Positions 39,356 through 47,413 of a stretch of 64,000 bases of DNA are shown in pieces; the stretch's first letter is position 1, and each line of letters begins with the position of its first letter. The stretch spans positions 1-64,000 of the forward strand of contig NZ_CAMFLC010000022.1 in the NCBI RefSeq assembly GCF_945957465.1, in the 5' to 3' direction. The stretch is from an uncultured Leifsonia sp. GTDB taxonomy: Bacteria; Actinomycetota; Actinomycetes; Actinomycetales; Microbacteriaceae. The notes under the pieces were generated by a model. It was not told where the DNA came from and searched no databases. It saw only the letters and a list, made by a program, of their open reading frames with translations. Made by a program: the position numbers and the translations under genes.

Positions 39356-40198
39356 ATGGCATCCGGCTCTGAACTCGGCAGCGCGTTGCGTGCGTGGCGT
39401 CGGCGGGTCACCCCCGTCGAGATCGGTCTGCCGGCCGGCGGCGACCGGCGCACGCCGGGTCTGCGCCGCGAAGAGCTGGCTCTGCTCGCTGGTGTCTCGG
39501 TCGATTACCTGGTCCGGCTCGAGCAGGGACGCGCGCGGAACCCGTCGGCACAGGTGCTCGCCGCCTTCGCCCGCGCCCTTCGGCTTCCTCCCGGTGAACG
39601 GGAGCTGCTCTACCGACTCGCGGGCTCCGTCCCCCCACCGTCCGGCGAGGTACCGCGGGCCGTCCCGCGCGGCGTCCAGCTCATGCTCGACCGGATGAGC
39701 GACAGCCCGCTCGCCGTCTTCACGGCTGCGTGGGACACCGTGCAATGGAACCGTCTCTGGGCGGAGCTCCTCGGCGACCCTGCCGCTTTGGACGCCCGCG
39801 CCCGCAACCTGATCTGGCGGCATTTCGCTTCGGGGCCGGGCAGTTCGCGAGTCGAGCGTGACGCTGCACGCACCGACAGCTTCGAGCGGGAGATGGTCGC
39901 CGACCTGCGACGTGCCGCCGAACGCTATCCGGACGATCTGGCCGTGCGCGAGCTCATCGGGGCGCTACGAGCGGAGTACCCGCGCTTCGAACAGCTGTGG
40001 AGTGGATACGAGGCCGCCCCCGCCTCCGCCTCGCGGAAGACGATCGTCCACCCGACGCTCGGGCCGATCACCCTCGACTGCGACGTCCTCACCCTCGACG
40101 GCAGCGATCTCCGTATCGTCCTCTATTCTGCCGAGCCCGGCAGTGCGGACGCGCGGCTCCTCGATCAGCTGAACGTGCCGACGGCGACGTTCCGGTAG
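39356..40198 (+). CDS. helix-turn-helix regulator with MmyB-like ligand domain
   Basis: 280 residues. An N-terminal XRE helix-turn-helix (RREELALLAGVSVDYLVRLE, about 38-57, with GRARNPSAQVLAAFARAL after it) is followed by a PAS-like MmyB domain (AAWDTVQWNRLWAELLGDP, about 123). It probably controls the divergent SDR gene. The ATG at 39356 follows CAGACT by exactly 6 nt, pointing to a leaderless start; a GTG one codon earlier is possible. Its 3' end overlaps the opposing isomerase gene by 34 bases. Confidence 0.88.
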   Translation: MASGSELGSALRAWRRRVTPVEIGLPAGGDRRTPGLRREELALLAGVSVDYLVRLEQGRARNPSAQVLAAFARALRLPPGERELLYRLAGSVPPPSGEVPRAVPRGVQLMLDRMSDSPLAVFTAAWDTVQWNRLWAELLGDPAALDARARNLIWRHFASGPGSSRVERDAARTDSFEREMVADLRRAAERYPDDLAVRELIGALRAEYPRFEQLWSGYEAAPASASRKTIVHPTLGPITLDCDVLTLDGSDLRIVLYSAEPGSADARLLDQLNVPTATFR

Positions 40199-41043
40199 CC
40201 GATGAAGGCGTCCCGGCTCACCTTCACCGAGTCGAGTTCGGGGCCGGGCGCGTAGTCCTGTTCGAGGAGGACGTACCGGAAGTTCGGGAGTGGGTCGACG
40301 GCGTCGATGATGTCCTGGATCGGCAGGATGCCGGTGCCGACCTCGGCGAACGCGTCGGGTGTGACGACCTCCTGGAAGAGCTCCATCGTGATGGTGGCGT
40401 CGGGGGCGACGATGCCGTCGTAGAGGTTCAGAGGCTGTGTCGCGTCCTTCGGGTAGTCCTTCTGGTGGATGAGGATGAAGCGGTCCGGATACGCCCGGAA
40501 CAGCTCGATCGGGTCGGCGCCGCCGCGGTACGCCCAGTAGGTGTCCAGTTCGAAGTGGACGAGCTCGGGGTCGGTGTGGTCCATCAGCAGCTGGTAGACG
40601 GTGGCGTCGCCGAACCGCTGGAACTCCTGGAAATGGTTGTGGTAGTAGAACTCCATGCCCCGATCGGCGGCGAGGCGGCCCACCGAGTTGAAGAATTCGG
40701 CGCGGCGCTTGACGTAGTCGACGTCGCCGTACGGGTAGAACTCGATGTCACAGCCGATGCGGGGGTTGCCGATCTGCTGGTGGAAGTCGAGCACGCGGGG
40801 GAGGCGGTCGAGGTCGAGCGGGTTGATGTGGCAGCCGACGATGGACACGCCGCGCTCCTGCATGAGGTCGCGCAGGAATCCCGGCGCGATGCCGAAGCCG
40901 ATCCCGTCGTCGGTCAGGGCCTGATGGTTCGCCCCTTCGAACCGGGTGAAGCCGAGGTCGGCGAGCGCGTTGAGCGTGCCGCCGGGGTCGGTCCGCAGAG
41001 CGTTGCGGACCGAGTAGAGCTGGATGCCGATTTCTACTGCCAT
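40165..41043 (-). CDS. sugar phosphate isomerase/epimerase (xylose-isomerase-like TIM barrel)
   Basis: 292 residues. AP-endonuclease-2/xylose-isomerase-like barrel: EIGIQLYSVRNAL at the start, GCHINP (about 70), EFYYHNHFQEFQ (about 132), HFELDTYWAYRGG (about 165) and HQKDYP (about 194), which give the usual Glu/Asp/His metal ligands. Relatives isomerise or epimerise sugars and cyclitols. AAGGAAAG precedes the ATG. It begins 1 base after the TetR stop and is likely regulated by it. Substrate is open. Confidence 0.85.
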   Translation of the reverse strand: MAVEIGIQLYSVRNALRTDPGGTLNALADLGFTRFEGANHQALTDDGIGFGIAPGFLRDLMQERGVSIVGCHINPLDLDRLPRVLDFHQQIGNPRIGCDIEFYPYGDVDYVKRRAEFFNSVGRLAADRGMEFYYHNHFQEFQRFGDATVYQLLMDHTDPELVHFELDTYWAYRGGADPIELFRAYPDRFILIHQKDYPKDATQPLNLYDGIVAPDATITMELFQEVVTPDAFAEVGTGILPIQDIIDAVDPLPNFRYVLLEQDYAPGPELDSVKVSRDAFIGYRNVAVGTFS

Positions 41044-41044
41044 G

Positions 41045-41689
41045 TCATCTTTCCTTGCCTGTTTCGTCGTGTCGTCCCGGGGCTGGGGAGGCCGGCGCCT
41101 GCCATCGCGCGATGGCGGCGTCGAGGAACCGGTCGAACGCGGCGACCATGTCGAACCGGCGGTTCATCAGCCACTGCAGTTGGAGCCCGTCCATCATGGC
41201 GCTCAGGGCCCTGGCCTCCTCGCGGTAGAGCGGGTCGGCGAGCGGCGCGATCTCGCCGGTCTCGGCGGCCAGGCGGAGGTGCTGCTCCAGCGCGTCGGCG
41301 ACTCGCTCGTAACGGTCGATGAAGTACTGGTGCGCGGGATGCGAGAGCGCCGTCGCTTCGGCGCACAGGGTCGCGAAGAACTCCACGTACTCGGGATGCT
41401 CCCGGCTGTAGCGCATCCGCGCGCGGAGCGCCTCGATGTGCGCGATCCCGGTGAAACGGCCGTCGTCGACCTGCCGGGCGTCCCACTCGTTCAGCACCGC
41501 GGTGAGCAGGCCGTCTTTGCTGCCGAAGAGGGCGATGATCTGCGAGGCCGACGCGCCGACCCGTTCGGCGACCATGCGCAGCGAGCCGCCGCCGTAGCCG
41601 TGCTCGCCGAAGACGGCGATCGCCTTCTCGACGATACGCCTGCGCTTCTCGATCCCCGCACGGTACGGGCCCCTGGCAACTGTCGTCAC
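41045..41689 (-). CDS. TetR/AcrR-family regulator
   Basis: 214 residues. N-terminal helix-turn-helix (GGGSLRMVAERVGASASQII, about 36-55), then a helical ligand domain with ALSAMMDGLQLQWLM (about 170), common in TetR regulators of sugar operons. The GTG at 41689 is chosen because GGAGGG lies 7 nt upstream; an ATG two codons earlier is too close to that site. The imperfect palindrome GAACGAATGTTC (41712-41723) just upstream is a candidate self-regulatory operator. The isomerase gene follows by one base. Confidence 0.87.
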   Translation of the reverse strand: MTTVARGPYRAGIEKRRRIVEKAIAVFGEHGYGGGSLRMVAERVGASASQIIALFGSKDGLLTAVLNEWDARQVDDGRFTGIAHIEALRARMRYSREHPEYVEFFATLCAEATALSHPAHQYFIDRYERVADALEQHLRLAAETGEIAPLADPLYREEARALSAMMDGLQLQWLMNRRFDMVAAFDRFLDAAIARWQAPASPAPGRHDETGKER

Positions 41690-41711
41690 TCGCATCCCTC
41701 CCGTGAAATAA

Positions 41712-41723
41712 GAACGAATGTTC
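41712..41723. promoter_or_regulatory. possible TetR operator
   Basis: GAACGAATGTTC has inverted GAAC/GTTC arms, 23 bases upstream of the TetR start and inside its promoter region. Confidence 0.35.
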
Positions 41724-41781
41724 ATAATCTAACAGACCAGGGAGCACGAGCGGATCGGGGACTGACGGGGCCGTCTCCGTG

Positions 41782-42408
41782 TCACCGCGCGCCGCAACTC
41801 CCCGTCACGTCATCGCCCGGCCGGGCACCCAGCACGGCCGCCCCGGTATATGGCCCGACGGGGCCCTCCGCGAACCGGATCACGTCCCGGCCGCCGCGGG
41901 AGACCAGATCGTAGCGGCCCGCGGAGAAGGCGTCGTAGCCGTCCACGGGCAGCGGGTCGCCGCAGAGCGCGACCGGTTCGTACAGCGCGCCATCCTGCTC
42001 GAGGAGGTCGAAGCTGCGATGGTGCCAGGTGAAGGTCCGGAGCACGACGTGGTGCCCACGGACGGCGAGCGGCTCGTAGGTGTTCACCGCGCTGAACGCG
42101 GCTACGACGATGAGCAGGTGCCCGAACGGCACGGCGACCGCGATCAGCAGCCCGGCGACCAGCCGGATGAGCAAGCACCACGCCGGTCGTTTCAGCGCGC
42201 CCGCCAGGACGGCCGCCTGGATCAGCGCGACAACGGCGGTCCCGGTGGCGAGCACGATGAGCAGCATCCCGAGCTGATAGCCGTCGAGCGTGCCCACCAG
42301 CAGGACGCCGGGGCCGCTCGACTCGGCGGCGCAGAGCAGCACTCCGGTCGTCGCGAGCAGGACGAACAGCGCGAGAGGCAGCCACCTCAGTGCAATTCGC
42401 CGGCGCAT
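41782..42408 (-). CDS. membrane protein of unknown function, 208 aa
   Basis: Not recognised. Three or four hydrophobic helices fill the first 115 residues (LPLALFVLLATTGVLLC, MLLIVLATGTAVVALI and LIRLVAGLLIAVAVPFG). A soluble C-terminal part of about 90 residues follows, with paired cysteines (ALCGDP and TGSCGAR). The start at 42408 is preferred: CAGGGT ends 6 nt before the ATG, while a GGGAGG directly against the ATG is too close to act as a ribosome site. An in-frame GTG at 42441 is an alternative. Confidence 0.6.
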   Translation of the reverse strand: MRRRIALRWLPLALFVLLATTGVLLCAAESSGPGVLLVGTLDGYQLGMLLIVLATGTAVVALIQAAVLAGALKRPAWCLLIRLVAGLLIAVAVPFGHLLIVVAAFSAVNTYEPLAVRGHHVVLRTFTWHHRSFDLLEQDGALYEPVALCGDPLPVDGYDAFSAGRYDLVSRGGRDVIRFAEGPVGPYTGAAVLGARPGDDVTGSCGAR

Positions 42409-42512
42409 CCTCCCACCCTGGCTTCGGGGCGAGGCGTGCACATCGGCCGAGCGGTGGAGGCGGCTCCGTCGTCAGGTGCAGGCGTGGGTCGAGCGCTCGC
42501 TTCTGCGCAGCG

Positions 42513-43124
42513 CTACTTCGTGTCGGCCCCTGACCCCGAGTCGGCGCTGCCCTCGGCTCTACCCGCCGCCTTGAGGTCGGCCGCCGCGGCATCGTCGACG
42601 GCCTTCTCGACGATGTGGTCGGCCTTCTCGAGCGCCTTGCGGATCTTCACCTCGCCCGGATTGGAGACCAGGGCGATGATGCCGGAGTGGCCCGGCTCGA
42701 TCGCGTCCTCCAACTCCTTCGCCAGCTCCTTCTTGTGGTGCCGCTCTCGAAGCTTGCCGATGATCCCGCCGCCGGCGCCGACCACGAGGGCGCTGCCGAT
42801 GATCGAGGGCGGGAAGAGGACGCCCAGTACGGCCCCGCCGACGGCGCCCCAGGTCAGGCCTTCGCGGGTGCTGTGGTCGGTGGCCTTCTGCACTTCGAGC
42901 TTGCCGTCGGTGTCGCGTCTGACGACGACGACTCCGTCGATCCTGACCGTCGCGCCGTCCTCGACGTCCTTGAGCGCCTCGTAGGCCGTCAAGGCGGTGT
43001 CGGTGTCGGCGAAATCGGCGGCGAGGAGTGTGTAGGCGCCGTCGCTGATGCCCGCCGCCGTCACATCGACGGGCTCGTCGTCGGCCGCGGCTCCCTCGGC
43101 GGGAGCGGATGTCGCATCGGTCAT
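42513..43124 (-). CDS. DUF1269-like protein with central glycine-rich hydrophobic segment
   Basis: 203 residues. An acidic Ala-rich N-terminus precedes a ferredoxin-like part (TDTALTAYEALKDVEDGATV, about 40), then a glycine-zipper-like hydrophobic segment WGAVGGAVLGVLFPPSIIGS (about 92-111) and VVGAGGGIIG. A charged helical tail follows (HHKKELAKELEDAI). This order is typical of DUF1269 proteins, whose role is not established; several are stress-associated. AAGGAGA lies upstream of the ATG. It stands alone, transcribed away from the OYE gene. Confidence 0.8.
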   Translation of the reverse strand: MTDATSAPAEGAAADDEPVDVTAAGISDGAYTLLAADFADTDTALTAYEALKDVEDGATVRIDGVVVVRRDTDGKLEVQKATDHSTREGLTWGAVGGAVLGVLFPPSIIGSALVVGAGGGIIGKLRERHHKKELAKELEDAIEPGHSGIIALVSNPGEVKIRKALEKADHIVEKAVDDAAAADLKAAGRAEGSADSGSGADTK

Positions 43125-43293
43125 TTCCTGTCTCCTTCGAACGCTGTGGCTGCCATTCGGGCGAAAGTCTAGGAGCGGGGTCGGCCAGCGGCTATAGCGG
43201 GATCCGCGGAGTGGACGCGGCTCGGAATAGGGCATGGGCGCGTGCTGTTGGGCGGGAGGGCGCACCGCGCCCGCAATCGAAAGGCATGCCTCC

Positions 43294-44367
43294 ATGGATC
43301 TGTTCTCTCCCGTCTCGCTCGGCGACCTCCGCCTTCCCAACCGCGTCGTGATGGCGCCGCTCACCCGTACCCGTTCGGGTGAGGCCGGTGTTCCGGGGCC
43401 CCTGGTGGCGGAGCACTATGCGCAGCGGGCGAGCGTGGGCCTGATCATCTCCGAGGGCACGTACCCGAGCCACGAGTCGCGTGCGTACCCCGGCCAGCCC
43501 GGCATCGTCACCGACGAGCAGATCGCCGGCTGGCGCGGCGTCGCCGACGCCGTGCACGCCGCGGGCGGCCGCATCGTCATGCAGCTTATGCACGGCGGCC
43601 GGGTGTCGCACCCGCTCATCAACCGGAGCGACCGCGTCGTCGCGCCGAGCGCCGTCGCGATCGACGGCGAGGCGCGTACGCCTGCCGGAAAGGTCGCCTT
43701 CCCGGTGCCGCACGCGCTCACCGCGGACGAGCTCGCGACCGTGCGCGACGAGTTCGTCGCTGCGGCGAAGAACGCCGTCGCCGCCGGCTTCGACGGCGTG
43801 GAGGTGCACGGCGCCAACGGCTACCTGCTGCACCAGTTCCTCTCGCCGGTGTCGAACGTCCGCGACGACCGGTACGGCGGCAGCCCGAGCGCGCGCGCCC
43901 GCTTCGTCATCGAGGTGACGACGGCGATCGCCGAGGCCGTGGGCGCCGGGCGGGTGGGTATCCGCCTCTCGCCGATGCACAACATCCAGGACGTCTTCGA
44001 GACCGACCTCGCGGACGCCACCGCCACCTACGAAGCCGTGGTGGACGGGTTGGCGCCGCTGGGGCTCGCCTACCTCAGTGTGCTGCACAGCGAGCCGGCG
44101 GGCGTGCTCGTGCAAGACCTGCGCGAGCGCTTCGGAGGCCCGTTCATCGTGAACAGCGGTTTCGGATCCGTCACGACGCGCGACGAGGCGATCGCGCTTG
44201 TCGAGGGGGCGCACGCCGATGCGGTCGCCGTCGGCCGTCTCGCCATCGCGAACCCCGACCTGGTCGAGCGCTGGAAGGGCGAGCACCCCGAGAACGAGCC
44301 GAACGCGGCCACGTTCTACGGGACGGGCGCCGAGGGCTACACGGACTATCCGCGCCTCAGCGCGTAG
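43294..44367 (+). CDS. old yellow enzyme family NADH:flavin oxidoreductase (alkene reductase)
   Basis: 357 residues. FMN-binding TIM barrel of the OYE/NemA group: NRVVMAPLTRTRS (about 16), QLMHGGRVSH (about 99), active-site VEVHGANGYLLHQFLSPVSN (about 170-189) with the His-x-x-Asn substrate pair, NVRDDRYGGS and the FMN-phosphate loop NSGFGSVT (about 289). It reduces activated C=C bonds or nitro groups. The ATG at 43294 has AAAGG upstream and starts the family homology. No neighbour in the same operon. Confidence 0.93.
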   Translation: MDLFSPVSLGDLRLPNRVVMAPLTRTRSGEAGVPGPLVAEHYAQRASVGLIISEGTYPSHESRAYPGQPGIVTDEQIAGWRGVADAVHAAGGRIVMQLMHGGRVSHPLINRSDRVVAPSAVAIDGEARTPAGKVAFPVPHALTADELATVRDEFVAAAKNAVAAGFDGVEVHGANGYLLHQFLSPVSNVRDDRYGGSPSARARFVIEVTTAIAEAVGAGRVGIRLSPMHNIQDVFETDLADATATYEAVVDGLAPLGLAYLSVLHSEPAGVLVQDLRERFGGPFIVNSGFGSVTTRDEAIALVEGAHADAVAVGRLAIANPDLVERWKGEHPENEPNAATFYGTGAEGYTDYPRLSA

Positions 44368-44383
44368 CGCGAGCGCCCGGGGC

Positions 44384-44399
44384 CGCGGACCCTTCCGCG
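44384..44399 (+). terminator. weak hairpin after the OYE gene
   Basis: CGCGGA pairs with TCCGCG around CCCT, 17 bases after the stop. Confidence 0.3.
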
Positions 44400-44429
44400 A
44401 CACGCGCCGCAGTGTTACCGTTCCTTTAG

Positions 44430-44441
44430 TCAGCAAGCTGA
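44430..44441. promoter_or_regulatory. palindrome in the MFS transporter promoter region
   Basis: TCAGC-AA-GCTGA, 24 bases upstream of the MFS start, inside a TTAG...TTAC context. The form suits a TetR or MarR operator, but no such regulator is adjacent. Confidence 0.4.
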
Positions 44442-44465
44442 TTACTTGCCGGGGAAGGTGAAGGC

Positions 44466-46115
44466 GTGAACGGAACCGTGAAGCAGGACCGCAGACGGTG
44501 GATCGGCCTGGTGTTCATCAGCATCGCAGTCGCGGTGATCATCGTCGACTCCACGATCGTCAATGTGGCGATCCCGTCGATCGTGAAGGAACTGGGCGTC
44601 GACTCGACGGGAGTCCAGTGGATCCAGGAGTCGTACACCCTGGTGTTCGCCTCCCTGCTGCTGGTGTTCGGCACGCTCGCCGACCGGTTCGGGAGGCGCC
44701 GGATCCTGATCATCGGTGTCGTCATCTTCACGCTGTCGTCGATCGCCGCCGCGCTGGCGCCCACCGGCGCCTTCCTGATCGGCGCGCGGCTGGTCCAGGG
44801 CGTGGGCGGCGCGATGATCCTGCCCACGACGCTGTCGCTGATCAACGCCACGTTCCGTGGGAGGGAGCGAGCGATCGCGTTCGCCGTCTGGGGGTCCACG
44901 ATCGGCGGGATGACCGCGCTCGGCCCCCTGCTCGGCGGGTGGCTCACCACCGCCTTCTCGTGGCGGTGGGCGTTCGGGATCAACGTGCCGCTGGGCGTGC
45001 TGATCGTGGTCGGGGTCCTGGCCACGGTCTCCGAGTCGCGGGACACCGCGCACGCGGGCCGGATCCACGGGGTCGGCGCGCTGCTCTCCGTCGTGACGAG
45101 CGCGAGCCTGGTCTTCGGACTGATCGAGGGCCGGACCTACGGCTGGTGGACGGTCGACAAGCGGCCGCAGGTGGGCGATTGGACGTGGCCGTTCGCGCTC
45201 TCGCCCGTGCCGATCGCCTTCGCCCTGGCGATCGTCGCGGGTGTCGCATTCGTCGCGCGGGGTCGAACGCGGATGAAAGCCGGCAAGAGCACCATGCTCG
45301 CGTTCGACCTGTTCCGCATCCCGTCGTTCCGCAACGGCAACATCGCGGCCATGATCGTCTCGCTCGGAGAGTTCGGGCTCATCCTCGCCCTCCCGATCTG
45401 GTTGCAGAACGTCCTCGGCTACAGTGCACTGGACACCGGTCTCATCCTCCTGGCGCTCGCGATCGGGTCCTTCGTGGCGAGCGGGTTCGCCGGGGCGTTC
45501 GGCAATCGCATCGCCCCGGTGAGAATCGTGAGGATCGGCCTCGCCGCCGAGATCGTCGGTGTCGCCGGCTTGGGGCTGGTGATCTCGCCGACCACCGTGT
45601 GGGGTGCGCTGCTCCCGTTCCTGTTCGTCTACGGCTTCGGGGTCGGGCTGGCCACCGCTCAGCTCACGGGTGTCGTCCTGGCCGATGTCCCGGTGTCGCA
45701 GAGCGGTCAAGGCTCGGGCACCCAGAGCACGGCACGCCAGATCGGTTCGGCACTGGGCGTCGCGATCCTGGGGACGGTGCTGTTCGGGAGTGCGAGCGCC
45801 ATCCTGACCGACTCGCTCGACTCGCGCGGGATACCCGCGGCGCAGGCGACACCGATCGTGTCCGCTGTCGTCGACAGCTCGGGGGCGGCCATCGCCGGGC
45901 TCGAGGGGAACCCGCGGACCGCCGCCATCGCCGGCGACGCCAAGCAGGCGTTCAGCGACGGGACCCGCTACGCCGCGTTCTCCGCCGCCGGCTTCCTGGT
46001 CGTCGGCCTCCTCGCGACGCTCTCGCTCGGCGGACCCGCACGTCCGGCCGCGCCGGCTTCGTCCGAACCGGCTCCGCTGCAGAACACATCGAGGAGAGAG
46101 GGAGACGGCGGATGA
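44466..46115 (+). CDS. MFS transporter, DHA2 family (14-helix drug exporter type)
   Basis: 549 residues with about 14 membrane segments. DHA2 hallmarks: IVDSTIVNVAIPSI in helix 1 (about 27), motif A GTLADRFGRRRILI (about 69), RLVQGVGGAMILPTTLSLI (about 105) and WRWAFGINVPLG (about 166). These proton antiporters export drugs or metabolites. The GTG start has GAAGG upstream. The stop overlaps the start of a 77-residue gene (ATGA), so the two are translationally coupled. Confidence 0.92.
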   Translation: MNGTVKQDRRRWIGLVFISIAVAVIIVDSTIVNVAIPSIVKELGVDSTGVQWIQESYTLVFASLLLVFGTLADRFGRRRILIIGVVIFTLSSIAAALAPTGAFLIGARLVQGVGGAMILPTTLSLINATFRGRERAIAFAVWGSTIGGMTALGPLLGGWLTTAFSWRWAFGINVPLGVLIVVGVLATVSESRDTAHAGRIHGVGALLSVVTSASLVFGLIEGRTYGWWTVDKRPQVGDWTWPFALSPVPIAFALAIVAGVAFVARGRTRMKAGKSTMLAFDLFRIPSFRNGNIAAMIVSLGEFGLILALPIWLQNVLGYSALDTGLILLALAIGSFVASGFAGAFGNRIAPVRIVRIGLAAEIVGVAGLGLVISPTTVWGALLPFLFVYGFGVGLATAQLTGVVLADVPVSQSGQGSGTQSTARQIGSALGVAILGTVLFGSASAILTDSLDSRGIPAAQATPIVSAVVDSSGAAIAGLEGNPRTAAIAGDAKQAFSDGTRYAAFSAAGFLVVGLLATLSLGGPARPAAPASSEPAPLQNTSRREGDGG

Positions 46116-46345
46116 GTGCAGCAGAGACAGACCCCGTCGCGTCGCCCGGCGCGCCACCCGCTGCGGTGCCGCGTCAACGGCGCACGGCCGACGACATCGC
46201 GTTCGGAGTCGCCGACCTGGCCGAGGAGATGCAGCGGCTGCCGACGCTCGAAGAAGTGCGGCGGTTCACGGCGGCCGCCAGCAGGCGGGACGTCGCGGTC
46301 CTCATCCGGTTCTTCGACGGGCTGACCGCAGGCCTGCAGCAGTGA
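46112..46345 (+). CDS. small protein coupled to the MFS transporter, 77 aa
   Basis: A short, alanine-rich soluble protein. Residues of about 25-70 (DDIAFGVADLAEEMQRLP and LEEVRRFTAAASRRDVAVLI) look like two amphipathic helices. It overlaps the transporter stop by four bases, with GAGAGGGAGA upstream. Not recognised; it might bind the exporter or be a small regulator. Composition and third-position GC match its neighbours, which supports real coding. Confidence 0.6.
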   Translation: MSAAETDPVASPGAPPAAVPRQRRTADDIAFGVADLAEEMQRLPTLEEVRRFTAAASRRDVAVLIRFFDGLTAGLQQ

Positions 46346-46391
46346 GGGCCGGCGCACGGGCGCAACAGGCTCGTTCCGCGTAGCCGTTCCC

Positions 46392-47312
46392 TCAGGCGGG
46401 CACGCTGCCGGCGCTGCAGTAGGAGCCGGGGCTGTGCACCAGATGCGCGATCCGCAACTCAGTCTCGTCGTCGCCCGTGAGGCGGGGGCGCAGCGATTCG
46501 GAGACGCCCCACTCGAACCCGGCGGCGCCCGGGTCGGCGTTCGCATATGCGTTGAGGGCGACGGGGATGAGCCGCAGCCGCTTGTCGATCCAGGCGGCAT
46601 CCCAGGGGCCTTCGGCGAGGATCTGCTCCGCCGCCCGGAACTCGTAGTAGATGGTCCGGCGGAGGCGGTTGCCGACCACCGCTTCGGAGCCGTGCACGAC
46701 CATCACGTCGTGGACGAGCACGTCTCCCGGATCCAGCTCGACCTGGACGACTCCGGGCGCATCCCAGCCGTACTCCTCCTCGAGCCGGCACACGTCGACG
46801 GGCTGCTTGTGCGAGCCGGGCGCGACGCGGAGCGCGCCTTCTCCCCGTCGGGACGGGTCGAGGTAGACGTCGATGTTGAAGATCCTCCGCGTGCGCGGGT
46901 GGACGGCGTCCTGGTGCCAGTTGATGGGGGCGCCGTCGCCGGCCTTCTTGAACACCAGGGACTCGTAGGTGGGCACGAAATCCCGACCGGCGAGGCTCTC
47001 GGCGATGCCGAGCACGGCAGGGGAGCCCAGCAGCTCGAGGGAGGCGGGCTGGTTCTTGTTGTGGAGGTAGTCGACGCGGAACATCACGCGGCCGCTCGGC
47101 CTGTTCGCGTACTGGTAGTCGGCTGCCCGTTCGTCGTCTTCGGCGAGGGCGGCGCCGTCCTCGATCCACTGGTCGGCAGCGCGCTGGAGGCGCGCCAGCA
47201 GATCGGCGGGGATGCGGTTCTTCAGGATGAGGTAGCCCTGCTCGTCGAAGCGGGCGACCTCCTCGTCGGTCAGGTGATAGGAGCGGGTGGCGCTCGTCGT
47301 CGATGTCGTCAT
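46392..47312 (-). CDS. phytanoyl-CoA dioxygenase (PhyH) family protein
   Basis: 306 residues. Fe(II)/2-oxoglutarate oxygenase fold: FDEQGYLILKNRIP (about 21), the metal pair His-x-Asp in PINWHQDAVHPR (about 134), and the distal His in VMVVHGSEA (about 205) followed by RRTIYYEFR, which would bind 2-oxoglutarate. The substrate could be a sugar-derived or secondary metabolite; the family is broad. The ATG at 47312 has AGGA a few bases upstream. The gene lies downstream of the LacI gene on the same strand but 101 bases away, with CCTATAG just before its start. Confidence 0.85.
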   Translation of the reverse strand: MTTSTTSATRSYHLTDEEVARFDEQGYLILKNRIPADLLARLQRAADQWIEDGAALAEDDERAADYQYANRPSGRVMFRVDYLHNKNQPASLELLGSPAVLGIAESLAGRDFVPTYESLVFKKAGDGAPINWHQDAVHPRTRRIFNIDVYLDPSRRGEGALRVAPGSHKQPVDVCRLEEEYGWDAPGVVQVELDPGDVLVHDVMVVHGSEAVVGNRLRRTIYYEFRAAEQILAEGPWDAAWIDKRLRLIPVALNAYANADPGAAGFEWGVSESLRPRLTGDDETELRIAHLVHSPGSYCSAGSVPA

Positions 47313-47413
47313 GGTCCTATAGTTCCGCCGCGTCGCCGGCACCTCTCCCGCGCTCTATCGCCGCCGGCGGGTGGAGAGGTCGTGAGCCGATCCGCCGCCG
47401 ACCTGCAAGGCGG

